Shown: in pieces, positions 26,388-36,146 of the stretch
How the letters are laid out: each line of letters opens with the position of its first letter
Position numbering within the stretch: position 1 is the stretch's first letter
Assembly: GCA_964652025.1 (NCBI GenBank)
Contig: CAZYZX010000004.1
Span: 62,001 to 126,000 of the forward strand
DNA from: JAEXOD01 sp964652025
GTDB taxonomy: Bacteria > Bacteroidota > Ignavibacteria > Ignavibacteriales > Melioribacteraceae
Direction of reading: 5' to 3'
Length of the DNA: 64,000 nt
Translations under genes and position numbers: made by a program
Notes under the pieces: generated by a model
Seen by the model: the letters and a program-made list of their open reading frames with translations, nothing else
The model's database searches: none
What the model was told of the DNA's origin: nothing

Positions 26388-28436
26388 TTATACCTCAATT
26401 TTTCCGATAAATTCTATCTCAACATTGGGCGGCAATTCTGTGTAAGATAAAACCACCATATCGGGGAAAGACGAATTTATTAATCTATAAAAATATGGTC
26501 TTATTGTTGCGCTTGTTATTACTATTGGTAAATAGCCTAAATCCCTAAACATATTTAATACTTGTATAATAGACCTATTTAATTCGTTTAACATATTTGG
26601 TGTTAATCCTAATGTTTGTACAGCATCTTTTTGTTGCTGTAACGATGTTGTTATAAAGTTTTCTAACTTTTCACTTAAAGAAGCGGCATGTATTACCCCA
26701 TTACTATCTTTATATAAGTTTGCTATAGTATCACTTAAGGAGTGTCTTACATACTCTGTAAGTACATCAACATTTTTAGTAACTTTACTATAGTCAATTA
26801 AAGATTCTAATATTTGAACTAAATCTTTAATTGGAATTAATTCTTTTAATAAGTTTTGCAACACTTTTTGAATAACACCAAGTGAAAGGACTTCTGGGTT
26901 AATATCTTCAATAACTGCAGGATACTCTTTCTTTAAGTTCTCTAACAATTGTTTAACAGATTGACGCGATAAAATTTTATCAAAATTACGTTTTATAGTT
27001 TCTTGTAAGTGAGTAGAAAGTACCGAAATACTATCCACAACAGTATAACCTAAAAGCTCTGCTCGGTCTTTTTCTTGCGATGTTACCCAATATGCATCTA
27101 AGCCAAATGCAGGGTCTTTGGTTGGTATTCCTCCAATCTCTTCTGTTACATGACCGGGATTCATAGCTAAATATCTATCGCTGTATATTTCATAATTAGC
27201 AACAACATTCCCCTTAATTTTAATAATATACTCGTTAGGGCTAAGTTGTAAGTTGTCTCTAACTCTTACTGGAGGCACAAGTACACCATACTCTAAAGCA
27301 ATATATTTACGTGTAGAAGCTATTTTTTGGAATAAATTACCACCTTGGTTTTCATCAACTAAGGATATTAAACCGTAACCAATTTCAACTTCAATAGGAT
27401 CCACCTGTAAATATTCTTCTACTTTTTCTTCAGCAGGCTCTGAACTAACGGGTGCCTCTGGTCCAGCTACTTCTGCTACAGCTTCAACTTCTTTTTTCTG
27501 CCTACCCATAAAATATGCAACAGTACCTATAACTCCAGATAAAACAAAAAATGAAATTGTAGGCATTCCCGGAATTAAGCCCATAATAAATACAGCACCC
27601 GAAACACTACTTAATACGCGTGGATTAGAAAATAATTGGTTTTGCATCTGCTTTTCAAGTGCCTTTCCTTCTGCACTTTTGGTTACAACCATACCGGCAG
27701 CAGTAGATATAAGCAAAGCGGGAATTTGCGAAACAAGACCATCACCAATAGTTAAAATTGTATAATTTTGAACAGCATCGCTAAAAGTTAACCCGCGTTG
27801 TACCATACCTATTATAATACCACCCAAAATATTAATAAAATTAATAATAACACCAGCAATTGCATCACCTTTAACAAACTTGCTTGCACCATCCATCGAG
27901 CCGTAAAACTCTGCTTCTCGTGCTATTGCTTGTCTTCTTTGTCTTGCTTCCGTTTCGTTTATTAATCCACTATTTAAGTCTGCATCTATTGCCATCTGCT
28001 TACCGGGCATTGCATCTAATGTAAACCTGGCTGATACTTCTGCTATTCTTCCACTACCTTTTACTATTACAACAAACTGTATTATAACTAATATTATAAA
28101 AACTATAAAACCAACTACGTAACTTCCACCAACCACAAAGTTACCAAATGTTTCTATTACTTTACCAGCATATCCATCAATTAAAATTAACCTAGTTGAA
28201 CTAATATTTAATGACAACCTAAATATAGTTAATATTAATAATAAAGATGGGAAAATAGAAATTTCCAATGGACTACTAATATATAAAGATACAATTAGAA
28301 CTAAAACAGCAAGAGATATATTTATAGCTAAAAAGAAATCCAATAATGCCGCAGGCAATGGAATTATCATTAAACCAAGAATAAAAATAATTCCAAATGC
28401 TAAAAATATATCAGAATACTTACCTAATTGATTCAT
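26388..28436 (-). CDS. flhA: Flagellar export gate protein FlhA
   Basis: 682 residues, normal FlhA length. About eight N-terminal membrane segments, then the FHIPEP family signature PGKQMAIDADLNSGLINETEARQRR and FYGSMDGASKFVKGDAIAG. A cytoplasmic domain follows from about residue 345. FlhA is the main export-gate subunit that uses the proton motive force and docks export chaperones. It follows flhB (1-base gap). Confidence 0.97.
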   Translation of the reverse strand: MNQLGKYSDIFLAFGIIFILGLMIIPLPAALLDFFLAINISLAVLVLIVSLYISSPLEISIFPSLLLILTIFRLSLNISSTRLILIDGYAGKVIETFGNFVVGGSYVVGFIVFIILVIIQFVVIVKGSGRIAEVSARFTLDAMPGKQMAIDADLNSGLINETEARQRRQAIAREAEFYGSMDGASKFVKGDAIAGVIINFINILGGIIIGMVQRGLTFSDAVQNYTILTIGDGLVSQIPALLISTAAGMVVTKSAEGKALEKQMQNQLFSNPRVLSSVSGAVFIMGLIPGMPTISFFVLSGVIGTVAYFMGRQKKEVEAVAEVAGPEAPVSSEPAEEKVEEYLQVDPIEVEIGYGLISLVDENQGGNLFQKIASTRKYIALEYGVLVPPVRVRDNLQLSPNEYIIKIKGNVVANYEIYSDRYLAMNPGHVTEEIGGIPTKDPAFGLDAYWVTSQEKDRAELLGYTVVDSISVLSTHLQETIKRNFDKILSRQSVKQLLENLKKEYPAVIEDINPEVLSLGVIQKVLQNLLKELIPIKDLVQILESLIDYSKVTKNVDVLTEYVRHSLSDTIANLYKDSNGVIHAASLSEKLENFITTSLQQQKDAVQTLGLTPNMLNELNRSIIQVLNMFRDLGYLPIVITSATIRPYFYRLINSSFPDMVVLSYTELPPNVEIEFIGKIEV

Positions 28437-28437
28437 A

Positions 28438-29523
28438 CTATACTATACTTTTCTTTTTATTTGTTCTTTTCATCTTATAAATATAAGCCAAAATTTGTGC
28501 CACAGCTTGATATAAGCTTTCTGGTATTTCATCCCCAATATCGCAAATTTTGTATAAAGCCCTAGCAAGTTGCACATCTTCGTGCAAAGGTACATTATTA
28601 GCCACCGCAATCTCTTTAATTCTTTGCGCTACTAAGTCCACTCCTTTTGCCACAACTTTTGGTGCTTTTCCACTTCCTGGTTCATATTTAAGCGCTACTG
28701 CAAAGTGGGTAGGGTTTGTAACCACAACATCTGCCGTAGGAACCGCCCTCATCATTCTACGGCGTGCCATAGCAAATTGTTGACTTTTTATTCTTGATTT
28801 TATTGCTGGGTCACCTTCGGTTTGCTTAAATTCTTCTTTAACCTCTTGAACTGTCATCATCATGGATTTTTTGTGTTTATATTTTTGATAAACAAAATCC
28901 GCAATTGCAATTACAGCAAAAACTATAGAAATTTTCCAGATTAAAGAATAACTTGCTCTAATCATAAAATCTACAATTTCACCAACTTCTAACCTAACTA
29001 ATCCAATGGAATTAATTACATCATCAGTAAGTACAATATAAGTAAACCCACCTATTAAAAGCACTTTAAAAACAGCTTTTGCAGCTTCAAATAGGGGTCT
29101 AGATGAAAACAAAACATTTTTAGCGCCTGTAAAGGGGTTAATTTTAGAAAACTTTGGTCTTAAAGCTTTTGGTGTGAATTTAAAACCAACTTGCCCATAA
29201 CCAGCAATTGCACCAATAATCATTAACCCACCAAAAATTGGCAATAGTGTTTGCAAATAAAAGCCAAAAGATTTTAATGCATATATTTGCATTAACTTCA
29301 TATTTATATCTAATTTACCCAAATGGGTAAATGTAAAAACTGCAATTTCCTTAAATTTGCCTGCTAAAAAACCTTGTGATATATATAAAATAACCATACC
29401 AACCGTAAAAATAAGTAAGGAGTTAATCTCCATACTTTTAGCAGTTTGACCTTCGTTACGCGCGTCGGTTAACTTTTTATCGGTTGGTTGTTCGGTTTTT
29501 TCTTGGCCATCTGTATCCGCCAT
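28438..29523 (-). CDS. flhB: Flagellar export switch protein FlhB
   Basis: 361 residues. Four membrane segments, then the cytoplasmic domain with the self-cleaving NPTH motif in VVVTNPTHFAVALKYEPG (Asn270-Pro271), which switches export specificity from rod/hook to filament proteins. N-terminal GQEKTEQPTDKKLTDARNEGQ is typical. It follows fliR with a 2-base gap. Confidence 0.97.
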   Translation of the reverse strand: MADTDGQEKTEQPTDKKLTDARNEGQTAKSMEINSLLIFTVGMVILYISQGFLAGKFKEIAVFTFTHLGKLDINMKLMQIYALKSFGFYLQTLLPIFGGLMIIGAIAGYGQVGFKFTPKALRPKFSKINPFTGAKNVLFSSRPLFEAAKAVFKVLLIGGFTYIVLTDDVINSIGLVRLEVGEIVDFMIRASYSLIWKISIVFAVIAIADFVYQKYKHKKSMMMTVQEVKEEFKQTEGDPAIKSRIKSQQFAMARRRMMRAVPTADVVVTNPTHFAVALKYEPGSGKAPKVVAKGVDLVAQRIKEIAVANNVPLHEDVQLARALYKICDIGDEIPESLYQAVAQILAYIYKMKRTNKKKSIV

Positions 29524-29525
29524 AA

Positions 29526-30299
29526 TTATACCATCGCTTTAATTAATTCTATAATATTGTTTTCAAATACACTAAGTAAATCTCTTATTACAATAACGTA
29601 AATTGGTGTTAATAAACTTAAAAAAAGCAATCCTAAAGCAATTTTGCCCGGCTGTAAAACAAAAAATACGTTCATCTGGGGCACAACTCTGCTTATTATG
29701 CCTGCTGCAATATGTACTAAAAAGAATGACACTATTATTGGAGCTGCTATTTTTACAGCAATTAAAAACACCATAGATGAATACTTAGTTAATAATACAA
29801 TTACTTTTTCATTAACAACATACGTGCCAATAGGTACAACTTTAAATGAATAAGCAAGCGATGAAATAACAAAATGATGACCATTGATAAGCAAAAAGAT
29901 TAAAGTGGCAAAAACAATTATAACTTCTCCAATTACGTTTGCAGTAGATTCTGTCATTGGGTCAAAAAGTTGAGCTATTGCTAAACCCATATCAAAACCT
30001 ATTAACAAACCGGCAAAAGAAATTCCATAGAAAACAAAATTAAAGGTAAATCCTATTAATAAACCGGTTATTATTTCCTTTACCCCTGTAATACCAAGCA
30101 TTAGCAATCCTTGGTTGTAGTCAAATCTATAATCACCAATAGTAAAAAATAAAATATAAGTTATAATTAAACTTAATGCTAATTTTGGTAAATTAGGAAA
30201 GTTAGCTTGATTAAAAACTGGAGCGACAAAAATAATTGCCGAAATTCTTAAAAAAATTAAGATGCCCGTAACAAAATCGGCAATTAAAATATCTGTCAT
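29526..30299 (-). CDS. fliR: Flagellar export protein FliR
   Basis: 257 residues, about six membrane segments. Typical FliR phrases include LRISAIIFVAPVFNQANFPNLPKLALSL, GFDMGLAIAQLFDPMT and SRVVPQMNVFFVLQPGKIALGLLFL. FliR forms the export gate core with FliP and FliQ. It overlaps fliQ by 4 bases. Confidence 0.95.
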   Translation of the reverse strand: MTDILIADFVTGILIFLRISAIIFVAPVFNQANFPNLPKLALSLIITYILFFTIGDYRFDYNQGLLMLGITGVKEIITGLLIGFTFNFVFYGISFAGLLIGFDMGLAIAQLFDPMTESTANVIGEVIIVFATLIFLLINGHHFVISSLAYSFKVVPIGTYVVNEKVIVLLTKYSSMVFLIAVKIAAPIIVSFFLVHIAAGIISRVVPQMNVFFVLQPGKIALGLLFLSLLTPIYVIVIRDLLSVFENNIIELIKAMV

Positions 30300-30565
30300 T
30301 TAACCACTGTTTCCATTATATTAAAAATTTTGTAAGTAAGGCTAATTACTTTATCTGCCATAAAAGGCAATGTTAAAACTATTGCTATAGCAGTTAAAAT
30401 TATTTTAGGAACAAATGTTAAAGTCATTTCTTGAATAGATGTAGCAGCTTGAAAAATTGAGATTAAAATACCAAAAATTAAAGATACCCCTAAAACAGGT
30501 AAAAGCACTAATAAAACAGTATAAAATGCTTCAGAAATTAATTGTATAACTATATCAAGTGTCAT
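30296..30565 (-). CDS. fliQ: Flagellar export protein FliQ
   Basis: 89 residues with two membrane segments, the normal size. The sequence VLLPVLGVSLIFGILISIFQAATSIQEMTLTFVPKI is the FliQ signature. It sits between fliP (1-base gap) and fliR, the classical P-Q-R order. Confidence 0.96.
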   Translation of the reverse strand: MTLDIVIQLISEAFYTVLLVLLPVLGVSLIFGILISIFQAATSIQEMTLTFVPKIILTAIAIVLTLPFMADKVISLTYKIFNIMETVVK

Positions 30566-30566
30566 A

Positions 30567-31328
30567 TTAATTAAAACTCCTAACTAAAGAACCAATTATT
30601 AAATTCCATCCATCAACTAAAATAAATAATAAAATTTTGAACGGTAAAGAGATTAACATAGGCGGTAACATCATCATACCCATAGACATTAATATACTAG
30701 AAACAATCATATCTACCATTAAAAAAGGAATAAAAACAAAAAAGCCCATAATAAAACCAGTTCTAAGCTCGCTTAAAACAAAAGAAGGAATTAAAACATG
30801 CGTAGGTATATCGTCTCTTGTTTCGGGCTTAGGCATATTAGCCAAGTTAACAAAAAGCTCAATATCTTTTTCTTTAGTATTTTTATACATAAAATTTCTA
30901 ATTGGCATAATAGCACGGTCGTAAGCTTCGTTAGCTGTAATTTTATTATCCATGTATGGTTTTATTGCATTATCGTTAATTTCTCCCCAAGTTGGCGCCA
31001 TAATATAAAAGGTTAAGAACATTGCAATACCTGCAAGCAATTGGCTTGGTGGCATTTGCATTGTTCCTAAAGCATTTCTTATAAAATGAAATACAATTAT
31101 AATTCTTAAATAAGAGGTGGTCATTATTAAAATAGAAGGTGCTAAAGTTAAAATAGTAAGCAATAATACTATTTGTAAAGAGACTGATAAATCTTCTGGT
31201 TTATCTGATGTGCCTATATCAATTCCAATTTTTGGTATGGGAACGGTTGGATTTTTTTGCTGAGCGTTGCTTACTTCAGAAAATGTAATTAAAAATAGCA
31301 ACATCAATACTACATAAACATTACTCAT
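30567..31328 (-). CDS. fliP: Flagellar export protein FliP
   Basis: 253 residues. A cleavable signal peptide (MSNVYVVLMLLFLITFSEVSNAQ) precedes the mature protein, as in other FliP proteins. Signatures include LTLAPSILIMTTSYLRIIIVFHFIRNALGTMQMPPSQ and GFFVFIPFLMVDMIVSSILMSMGMMMLPP. FliP is the core of the export gate. It overlaps fliO by 8 bases. Confidence 0.96.
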   Translation of the reverse strand: MSNVYVVLMLLFLITFSEVSNAQQKNPTVPIPKIGIDIGTSDKPEDLSVSLQIVLLLTILTLAPSILIMTTSYLRIIIVFHFIRNALGTMQMPPSQLLAGIAMFLTFYIMAPTWGEINDNAIKPYMDNKITANEAYDRAIMPIRNFMYKNTKEKDIELFVNLANMPKPETRDDIPTHVLIPSFVLSELRTGFIMGFFVFIPFLMVDMIVSSILMSMGMMMLPPMLISLPFKILLFILVDGWNLIIGSLVRSFN

Positions 31329-31662
31329 TTTTAATTCCCATATTCTTTTTTAATATTTCTATAAAATTACCCATTTTATTTTCAACGGGTTTTTGTTCAA
31401 TAATCTGAATATTTTCTAATTCATCAATAACATTAATTGAGTTTTCCGAAACTCCCAAAATGTAATTTTTATCGTGAACACGCACAACGCAAATATATTT
31501 TTTGGGTAAAATTGCATGTAAACCAAGTACTTTTATTTTAATGCCACCTGTATTAGAACTATCATATTTATACAAATATTTTTTCATTAAATAAAGCAAA
31601 CCATACATTATAGCGGTTAGTATTGCTAAAACAAACAGGATATAAAGCACATTCCAAAACAT
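31321..31662 (-). CDS. fliO: Flagellar export protein FliO
   Basis: 113 residues: one N-terminal membrane segment (about 5-25, LYILFVLAILTAIMYGLLYLM) and a small cytoplasmic domain with VLGLHAILPKKYICVVRVHDKNYILGVSENSINVIDEL. That pattern, where the ILG(V/I) strand and the ensuing INVIDEL are typical, and its place between fliN and fliP identify FliO. It stabilises FliP during gate assembly. The stop of fliN and this start share the base at 31662. Confidence 0.88.
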   Translation of the reverse strand: MFWNVLYILFVLAILTAIMYGLLYLMKKYLYKYDSSNTGGIKIKVLGLHAILPKKYICVVRVHDKNYILGVSENSINVIDELENIQIIEQKPVENKMGNFIEILKKNMGIKNE

Positions 31663-32027
31663 TATGCAATTCCTTTAAGTCTATCTTCTGTTGCAATAAG
31701 GTTAGTTATACGTATACCAAAATGTTTATCAATAACCACAACTTCACCTTCTGCAATCTTTTTGTTATTAATAAAAACATCAACCGGTTCGCTTGCAAGT
31801 TTTTCAAGCTCTATAACATAACCTCTTTCTAACTCTAAGATATCTTTAATTTGCATCTTTGTTCTGCCTAATTCAATATAAACATTAAGCTGCAAATCTT
31901 TTAAGAAATCAAGTTTGCTATCGGATTTGAACCCTTTTTTAGTTGACTCGTCGAACTCCGGAAAATCCGCCAAACTGCCAACTACTTCGTCATCATCCAT
32001 TCCGTTTAACATATCATCTATTGCCAT
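31662..32027 (-). CDS. fliN: Flagellar motor switch protein FliN
   Basis: 121 residues: an acidic N-terminal extension (about 1-40) and a SpoA domain with LDFLKDLQLNVYIELGRTKMQIKDILELERGYVIELEKLASEPVDVFINNKKIAEGEVVVID. FliN forms the lower C ring with FliM. It lies 21 bases after the fliM stop, a rare small gap in this operon. Confidence 0.95.
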   Translation of the reverse strand: MAIDDMLNGMDDDEVVGSLADFPEFDESTKKGFKSDSKLDFLKDLQLNVYIELGRTKMQIKDILELERGYVIELEKLASEPVDVFINNKKIAEGEVVVIDKHFGIRITNLIATEDRLKGIA

Positions 32028-32048
32028 TTTATACCTCTTATTATTTTC

Positions 32049-33032
32049 TTATTTATCATCTTTTTCCGCTCTACGGGAAATTTTAACTGCTTTATGATTA
32101 TTTACAAATCCACTTGTACCATAAAATAGAACTTTATTACCAATCTTAACTTTCACTTCTTCACCAACTCGCTTATTCATTATAATAATATCCCCTTTTT
32201 CTAAATTTAAAAGTTGGTCAAAAGAAATGGAAGCACGTCCAAATTCTACCTCTACAATCAATTCTGTTTGATTTAAGTGACTTACTAAAAGATTTTTTGC
32301 AGTTGTTCCACCATATTTTAGTGGCCTTATTGTAGAAAGATTTTGGCTTGAAAGTTTTGATAAAATAGAATCGAACGCAAAAGTAGCAAAACAGATATTC
32401 ATTAAATAGGATTGCTCGCCAATAAACAACTCGAAAGTTATTAATAAAACACTTTCGCTTTGTGATGTAATCTGTGCAAAATCTATATCGGGCTCAAATC
32501 TATCTAATACAAACTCAAAATCATCTATTATTTGCCATGCTTTACGCAAATCTTGCATTATCCTTTCTACAGTAACGCTTAAAACCTTTTGCTCAATTGG
32601 AGTAATAACTTTTGATTGCTTAGTTCCTAATCCATTACCACCAAGTAACCTATCAACTAATGATAAGGCTAATTCTGGGCTAAACTCTAAAATTGCTTTT
32701 ATATCTGTATTTTTAATCTCGAATGTAAATAAACATGCTGGATTGGAAACAGACAATACATATTCAGAATAATAAATCTGGTCTACCGAAATAACATTTA
32801 TGTTAATAATTGTTTGCAGTTTACTCATTAAAAACGAGCTAAAGGATTCTGCAAAGTTTTCGTGAATATTCCTTAAGGTTCTTAGTTGGTTTTTAGAAAT
32901 ACGATTAGGTAATCTAAAATCAAACGGAACGACCTCTTTTTCCGGACCTTTAACTTCTGTTGGCTCAACAGAGCCCGATTTCATATTATTAAGAAGTTGG
33001 TCAATCTCTTGTTGTGAAAGTACTTCTGCCAT
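32049..33032 (-). CDS. fliM: Flagellar motor switch protein FliM
   Basis: 327 residues. The N-terminus has the start EVLSQQEIDQLL, the CheY-binding motif of FliM. The middle domain has LPNRISKNQLRTLRNIHENFAESFSSFLM and the C-terminal SpoA domain includes LIVEVEFGRASISFDQLLNLEKGDIIIM. It forms the switch ring and binds CheY-P, so a chemotaxis output is expected in this organism. It follows fliL with a 1-base gap. Confidence 0.96.
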   Translation of the reverse strand: MAEVLSQQEIDQLLNNMKSGSVEPTEVKGPEKEVVPFDFRLPNRISKNQLRTLRNIHENFAESFSSFLMSKLQTIININVISVDQIYYSEYVLSVSNPACLFTFEIKNTDIKAILEFSPELALSLVDRLLGGNGLGTKQSKVITPIEQKVLSVTVERIMQDLRKAWQIIDDFEFVLDRFEPDIDFAQITSQSESVLLITFELFIGEQSYLMNICFATFAFDSILSKLSSQNLSTIRPLKYGGTTAKNLLVSHLNQTELIVEVEFGRASISFDQLLNLEKGDIIIMNKRVGEEVKVKIGNKVLFYGTSGFVNNHKAVKISRRAEKDDK

Positions 33033-33033
33033 A

Positions 33034-33543
33034 TTAATTTATCACATATTTTTCAAAATATATGTTATTTACTTTAACGCCTTTCATAGATTCATTAATT
33101 TTTGTCATTATCTCGTTTTTCAGCATATCTTTAGAACCAATATCACTTAGCTCCTGCAGTGTTTTAGAAGAAAGCACCGTTAAAATCATATCTTTAAGAA
33201 TTAAGTTCTTCGCTTCTAATACTTTAATATTCTCTTCACTTGCAACATCTATACCAAGAGAAACTAATAAAATTCGTTGCCCCGCTGTCCCTGCTGGGTT
33301 AACTATTAACTCTTCCACTTTGTAAATATGATTTCCTTCCGGTTCTTTTTTTTCTTGTAAATCTGCATCTAAGGAATCTGCAACGTTTTTTGCTACTAAC
33401 CCTTGTTGCTCTACAATTTTAGTTAATAATATATTTGCTGTTACATAATAAACAGCTAATAACTGAATTATAAACAACGGAAGTCCTATAATTAAAACTT
33501 TCGGATTAAATCCTTTCTTTCCGCCGCCTTGTTCATCTGCCAT
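33034..33543 (-). CDS. fliL: Flagellar basal-body-associated protein FliL
   Basis: 169 residues. One N-terminal membrane segment (about 14-34) follows a short cytoplasmic tail, then a periplasmic domain with YKVEELIVNPAGTAGQRILLVSLGIDV and KDMILTVLSSKTLQELSDIGSKDMLKNEI, both FliL signatures. FliL sits around stators and supports torque. It is the first gene of the flagellar supercluster; the 279-base upstream gap should contain the promoter. Confidence 0.93.
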   Translation of the reverse strand: MADEQGGGKKGFNPKVLIIGLPLFIIQLLAVYYVTANILLTKIVEQQGLVAKNVADSLDADLQEKKEPEGNHIYKVEELIVNPAGTAGQRILLVSLGIDVASEENIKVLEAKNLILKDMILTVLSSKTLQELSDIGSKDMLKNEIMTKINESMKGVKVNNIYFEKYVIN

Positions 33544-33822
33544 AATTTATCCATTTTTTTTTGATACTAATCAATTGATATGCCAATTTAACAAATATGT
33601 AAATCTTTTTCAATTAAATTTGTTTCTAAAATTTTTATATAAAAAATAAGGATTTATAATAGTTTTTAACATATTTAAATTAACCAATATTTAATAAATA
33701 TTATATTGCTTAAAAATACAGAATTGTTGTGTGGCTAATATTACGCAGGTGATTAAAATTGGGCTATACAACATATTTAGCTAAAATGCCTTTTTAGACA
33801 CTTTAGCTAAACAAATATATTC
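33544..33822 (-). promoter_or_regulatory. Intergenic region upstream of fliL
   Basis: 279 bases separate fliL from the TonB receptor, both on the minus strand. It must hold the leader or promoter of the flagellar cluster. A weak TTGAAA/TAAATT pair with 17-base spacing (33585-33613, minus) is present. No sigma-28 or sigma-54 consensus was found. The receptor-proximal part carries the stem-loop listed separately. Confidence 0.35.
33776..33811. terminator. Stem-loop after TonB receptor
   Basis: Two copies of the self-complementary TTTAGCTAAA (33776-33785 and 33802-33811) can pair to form a long stem, extended by a few bases on the minus strand (GTG against CAT). It lies just past the receptor stop. 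No clear T tract follows on either strand, so it may be an RNA end-protecting hairpin or a weak terminator. Confidence 0.4.
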
Positions 33823-36096
33823 CTAAAACTCTAAACTAATACCAATTGAGGGCAATATACCGATGGAAGACTCTTCTTTAACTTTATTTTTCTCGTAATC
33901 CCATCTAATAGATGTTTGGTTTTTTCTATTATAAATATTTTGCACATCTAAGTAAGTAATTAAAGCCATCTGTTCAAAGTTCCAACGACGTTCAACACGT
34001 ATATCTAAACTGTGATTAACTGGGAAATTATTTTTAAAGTAATTAGAAAGTAATTGTGTACCATTAGATTCAAAAGGAGTATAAGGCGAGCCTGATGAAA
34101 GTCTAAATTTAACCCCCACTTGATAATGTTCGTTAAATACATAACCTGCACTTAAATTTAATATAAATCGTTGGTCATAAGCACCTGGTGCGGTTTTTCC
34201 ATTTAAACTTGTATAATCTGTTTTGCTATAAGTAAAACTTAACAATGCATAATGTGGAACGTCTGATGCTTTTTTCTGAACTGAAAACTCTACGCCTCTA
34301 GATCTTCCCTTACCCGCGCTTAATAGCGGCTCTAATCCAAAAGATGCAAAATTATCATCACTTCCTGCAAATCCTGCACCCGTATTTGCTAAAACCAAAT
34401 AAGGACGTAAAACACTTGTTGGGTAGTTCCTATAATCTTTATAAAATCCTTCTACTTTTACCCTTATATCACTTCTTAGCAAATGTTCAATGCCTAACAC
34501 ATATTGGTTAACTTTTATTGCTTTTAATTTTTTGTTATTTACGTCTCCAACAAGCCAAATATAACTTGGGAATTGGTAATAAATACCCGTTGCAAAACTA
34601 ATATTAGTATTATCAGAAATTGGATAAGATAAAGATAAACGTGGGCTTGCATAAAATTTGGTTTCAATTTCACTAAAATAATCCCCACGTACACCTAAAT
34701 TAAACCTTAAACTATTAAACCAAACGTTGCTATATTGAAGATAAGCACCATATTTTTGGTAATTTTTACTTTGAGATATACTATTAACAGGGAGAATATC
34801 TCCGTAAGTTGTAATAAAATTTTTAGGAAAAAGTATATCATATCTTGCTCTAATTAACTTTGCAGATACACCAGCAGAAAGCTCTGCTTTTCCCTTAACT
34901 TTATGCAAAGCTTCCACTTTAAGTTCATTTTCAGCTTCAACAGATTTATTTAAGAAAATAGGATTTAGCAAAGTATCTTTTTGGAATGTATCATAATCAA
35001 CAAAATTTCTGCTTAAACTTATAGTATAATATCCACTACCAAAAAGTTTACGATATGATATACCTGTTAAGTATTGATTTTGGTTTGAAGCTAAAACTCT
35101 AGAATTACTTATTAAGTTTTCTCTTGTATCGTTATTAAATTTAACTCTATCAAAAGCACCAATAAATAAAAACGATATTTTTTCGTTTTTAGATAAGTTA
35201 TTAGAGTATTTTGCAAGAACATCGTAATACTCTGGCACAAAACCAAAACCAGCAGCATTAAAAATAAAGTCTAAATAACTTCTACGAACAGAAAAAATGA
35301 AATCAGAACTACCATAAACTGGACCTTCTAAATTAAAACCGAATTGAGTAGCAGAAACTAAAGCTTTACCACCAACTCTATCTTTACGCCCATCTTTAAG
35401 CTCGATATTTAAAACTGAGCTAAGTTTATCTCCATAAGCAGCAGAAAAACCACCCGCAGAAAAAGAAATTTCGTTTACATAATCTAAATTAATAAAGCTT
35501 AAAGGACCACCCGTTGCACCTTGAGTGCCGAAATGATTGATATTAGGAATAACAAAACCATCTACTATAAATAAATTTTCGCTTGGTGCACCACCCCTAA
35601 CAACTAAATCGTTTCTGCCAGCGGCTGCTTGTGCAACACCGGGTAAAACTGATAGTGCCCTTACCACATCTTCAAAACCACCTGGTGAACGTCTTAGTTC
35701 TTCGTAATTTAACATACTAAGCCCATTAACTTCGGTAGGTACTATGTTAAAATATCCTGCTTTTACCGTAACAGATTGTAGTTCAATTACAGATTCTTTT
35801 AACTCGAATTTAATATATGCTGGCTTTGCATTGGTTACAATTACATCTGTTTTAACTTCAGACTCATAGCCAATATAGGACGCTTGTACGGAATAAGTGC
35901 CAACATTTAGCTTATCAATAACAAAATTACCGTTAATATCAGTAGCTGCGCCAAACTCTGTACCTAAAAGTTTTATATTAACACCAGGCAATGGCTCTTG
36001 GGTTATTTTATCTAACACTCTACCCGTAATTGAACCACGTTGTGCTAATATAACACCATTCAATAAAACTAAGATTGTTAAAATAATCCTTTTCAT
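33823..36096 (-). CDS. TonB-dependent outer-membrane receptor
   Basis: 757 residues from the preferred start at 36096, which has a strong GGAGG five bases upstream and opens the signal peptide MKRIILTILVLLNGVILAQ. An upstream in-frame ATG at 36123 is less likely. A CarboxypepD_reg-like domain (RGSITGRVLDKITQEPLPGVNI, about 20-110) is followed by a plug (VVRALSVLPGVAQAAAGRNDLVVRGGAPSENLFIVDG) and a beta barrel ending in a phenylalanine (SIGISLEF). It imports an unknown substrate across the outer membrane. The nearest genes are mntP and a thioredoxin lipoprotein, which do not fix the substrate. Confidence 0.92.
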   Translation of the reverse strand: MKRIILTILVLLNGVILAQRGSITGRVLDKITQEPLPGVNIKLLGTEFGAATDINGNFVIDKLNVGTYSVQASYIGYESEVKTDVIVTNAKPAYIKFELKESVIELQSVTVKAGYFNIVPTEVNGLSMLNYEELRRSPGGFEDVVRALSVLPGVAQAAAGRNDLVVRGGAPSENLFIVDGFVIPNINHFGTQGATGGPLSFINLDYVNEISFSAGGFSAAYGDKLSSVLNIELKDGRKDRVGGKALVSATQFGFNLEGPVYGSSDFIFSVRRSYLDFIFNAAGFGFVPEYYDVLAKYSNNLSKNEKISFLFIGAFDRVKFNNDTRENLISNSRVLASNQNQYLTGISYRKLFGSGYYTISLSRNFVDYDTFQKDTLLNPIFLNKSVEAENELKVEALHKVKGKAELSAGVSAKLIRARYDILFPKNFITTYGDILPVNSISQSKNYQKYGAYLQYSNVWFNSLRFNLGVRGDYFSEIETKFYASPRLSLSYPISDNTNISFATGIYYQFPSYIWLVGDVNNKKLKAIKVNQYVLGIEHLLRSDIRVKVEGFYKDYRNYPTSVLRPYLVLANTGAGFAGSDDNFASFGLEPLLSAGKGRSRGVEFSVQKKASDVPHYALLSFTYSKTDYTSLNGKTAPGAYDQRFILNLSAGYVFNEHYQVGVKFRLSSGSPYTPFESNGTQLLSNYFKNNFPVNHSLDIRVERRWNFEQMALITYLDVQNIYNRKNQTSIRWDYEKNKVKEESSIGILPSIGISLEF

Positions 36097-36146
36097 GTAT
36101 CCTCCGTTTTCCTTAAAAACCAAATTTTATACTAATTAGTTCTTTT

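Noticed and set aside
33561..33590. Possible sigma-54 promoter (TGGCAT-N5-TTGAT, minus strand) upstream of fliL
   Set aside because: The -12 element lacks the essential GC, so the match is not convincing even though a sigma-54 activator is encoded in the window.
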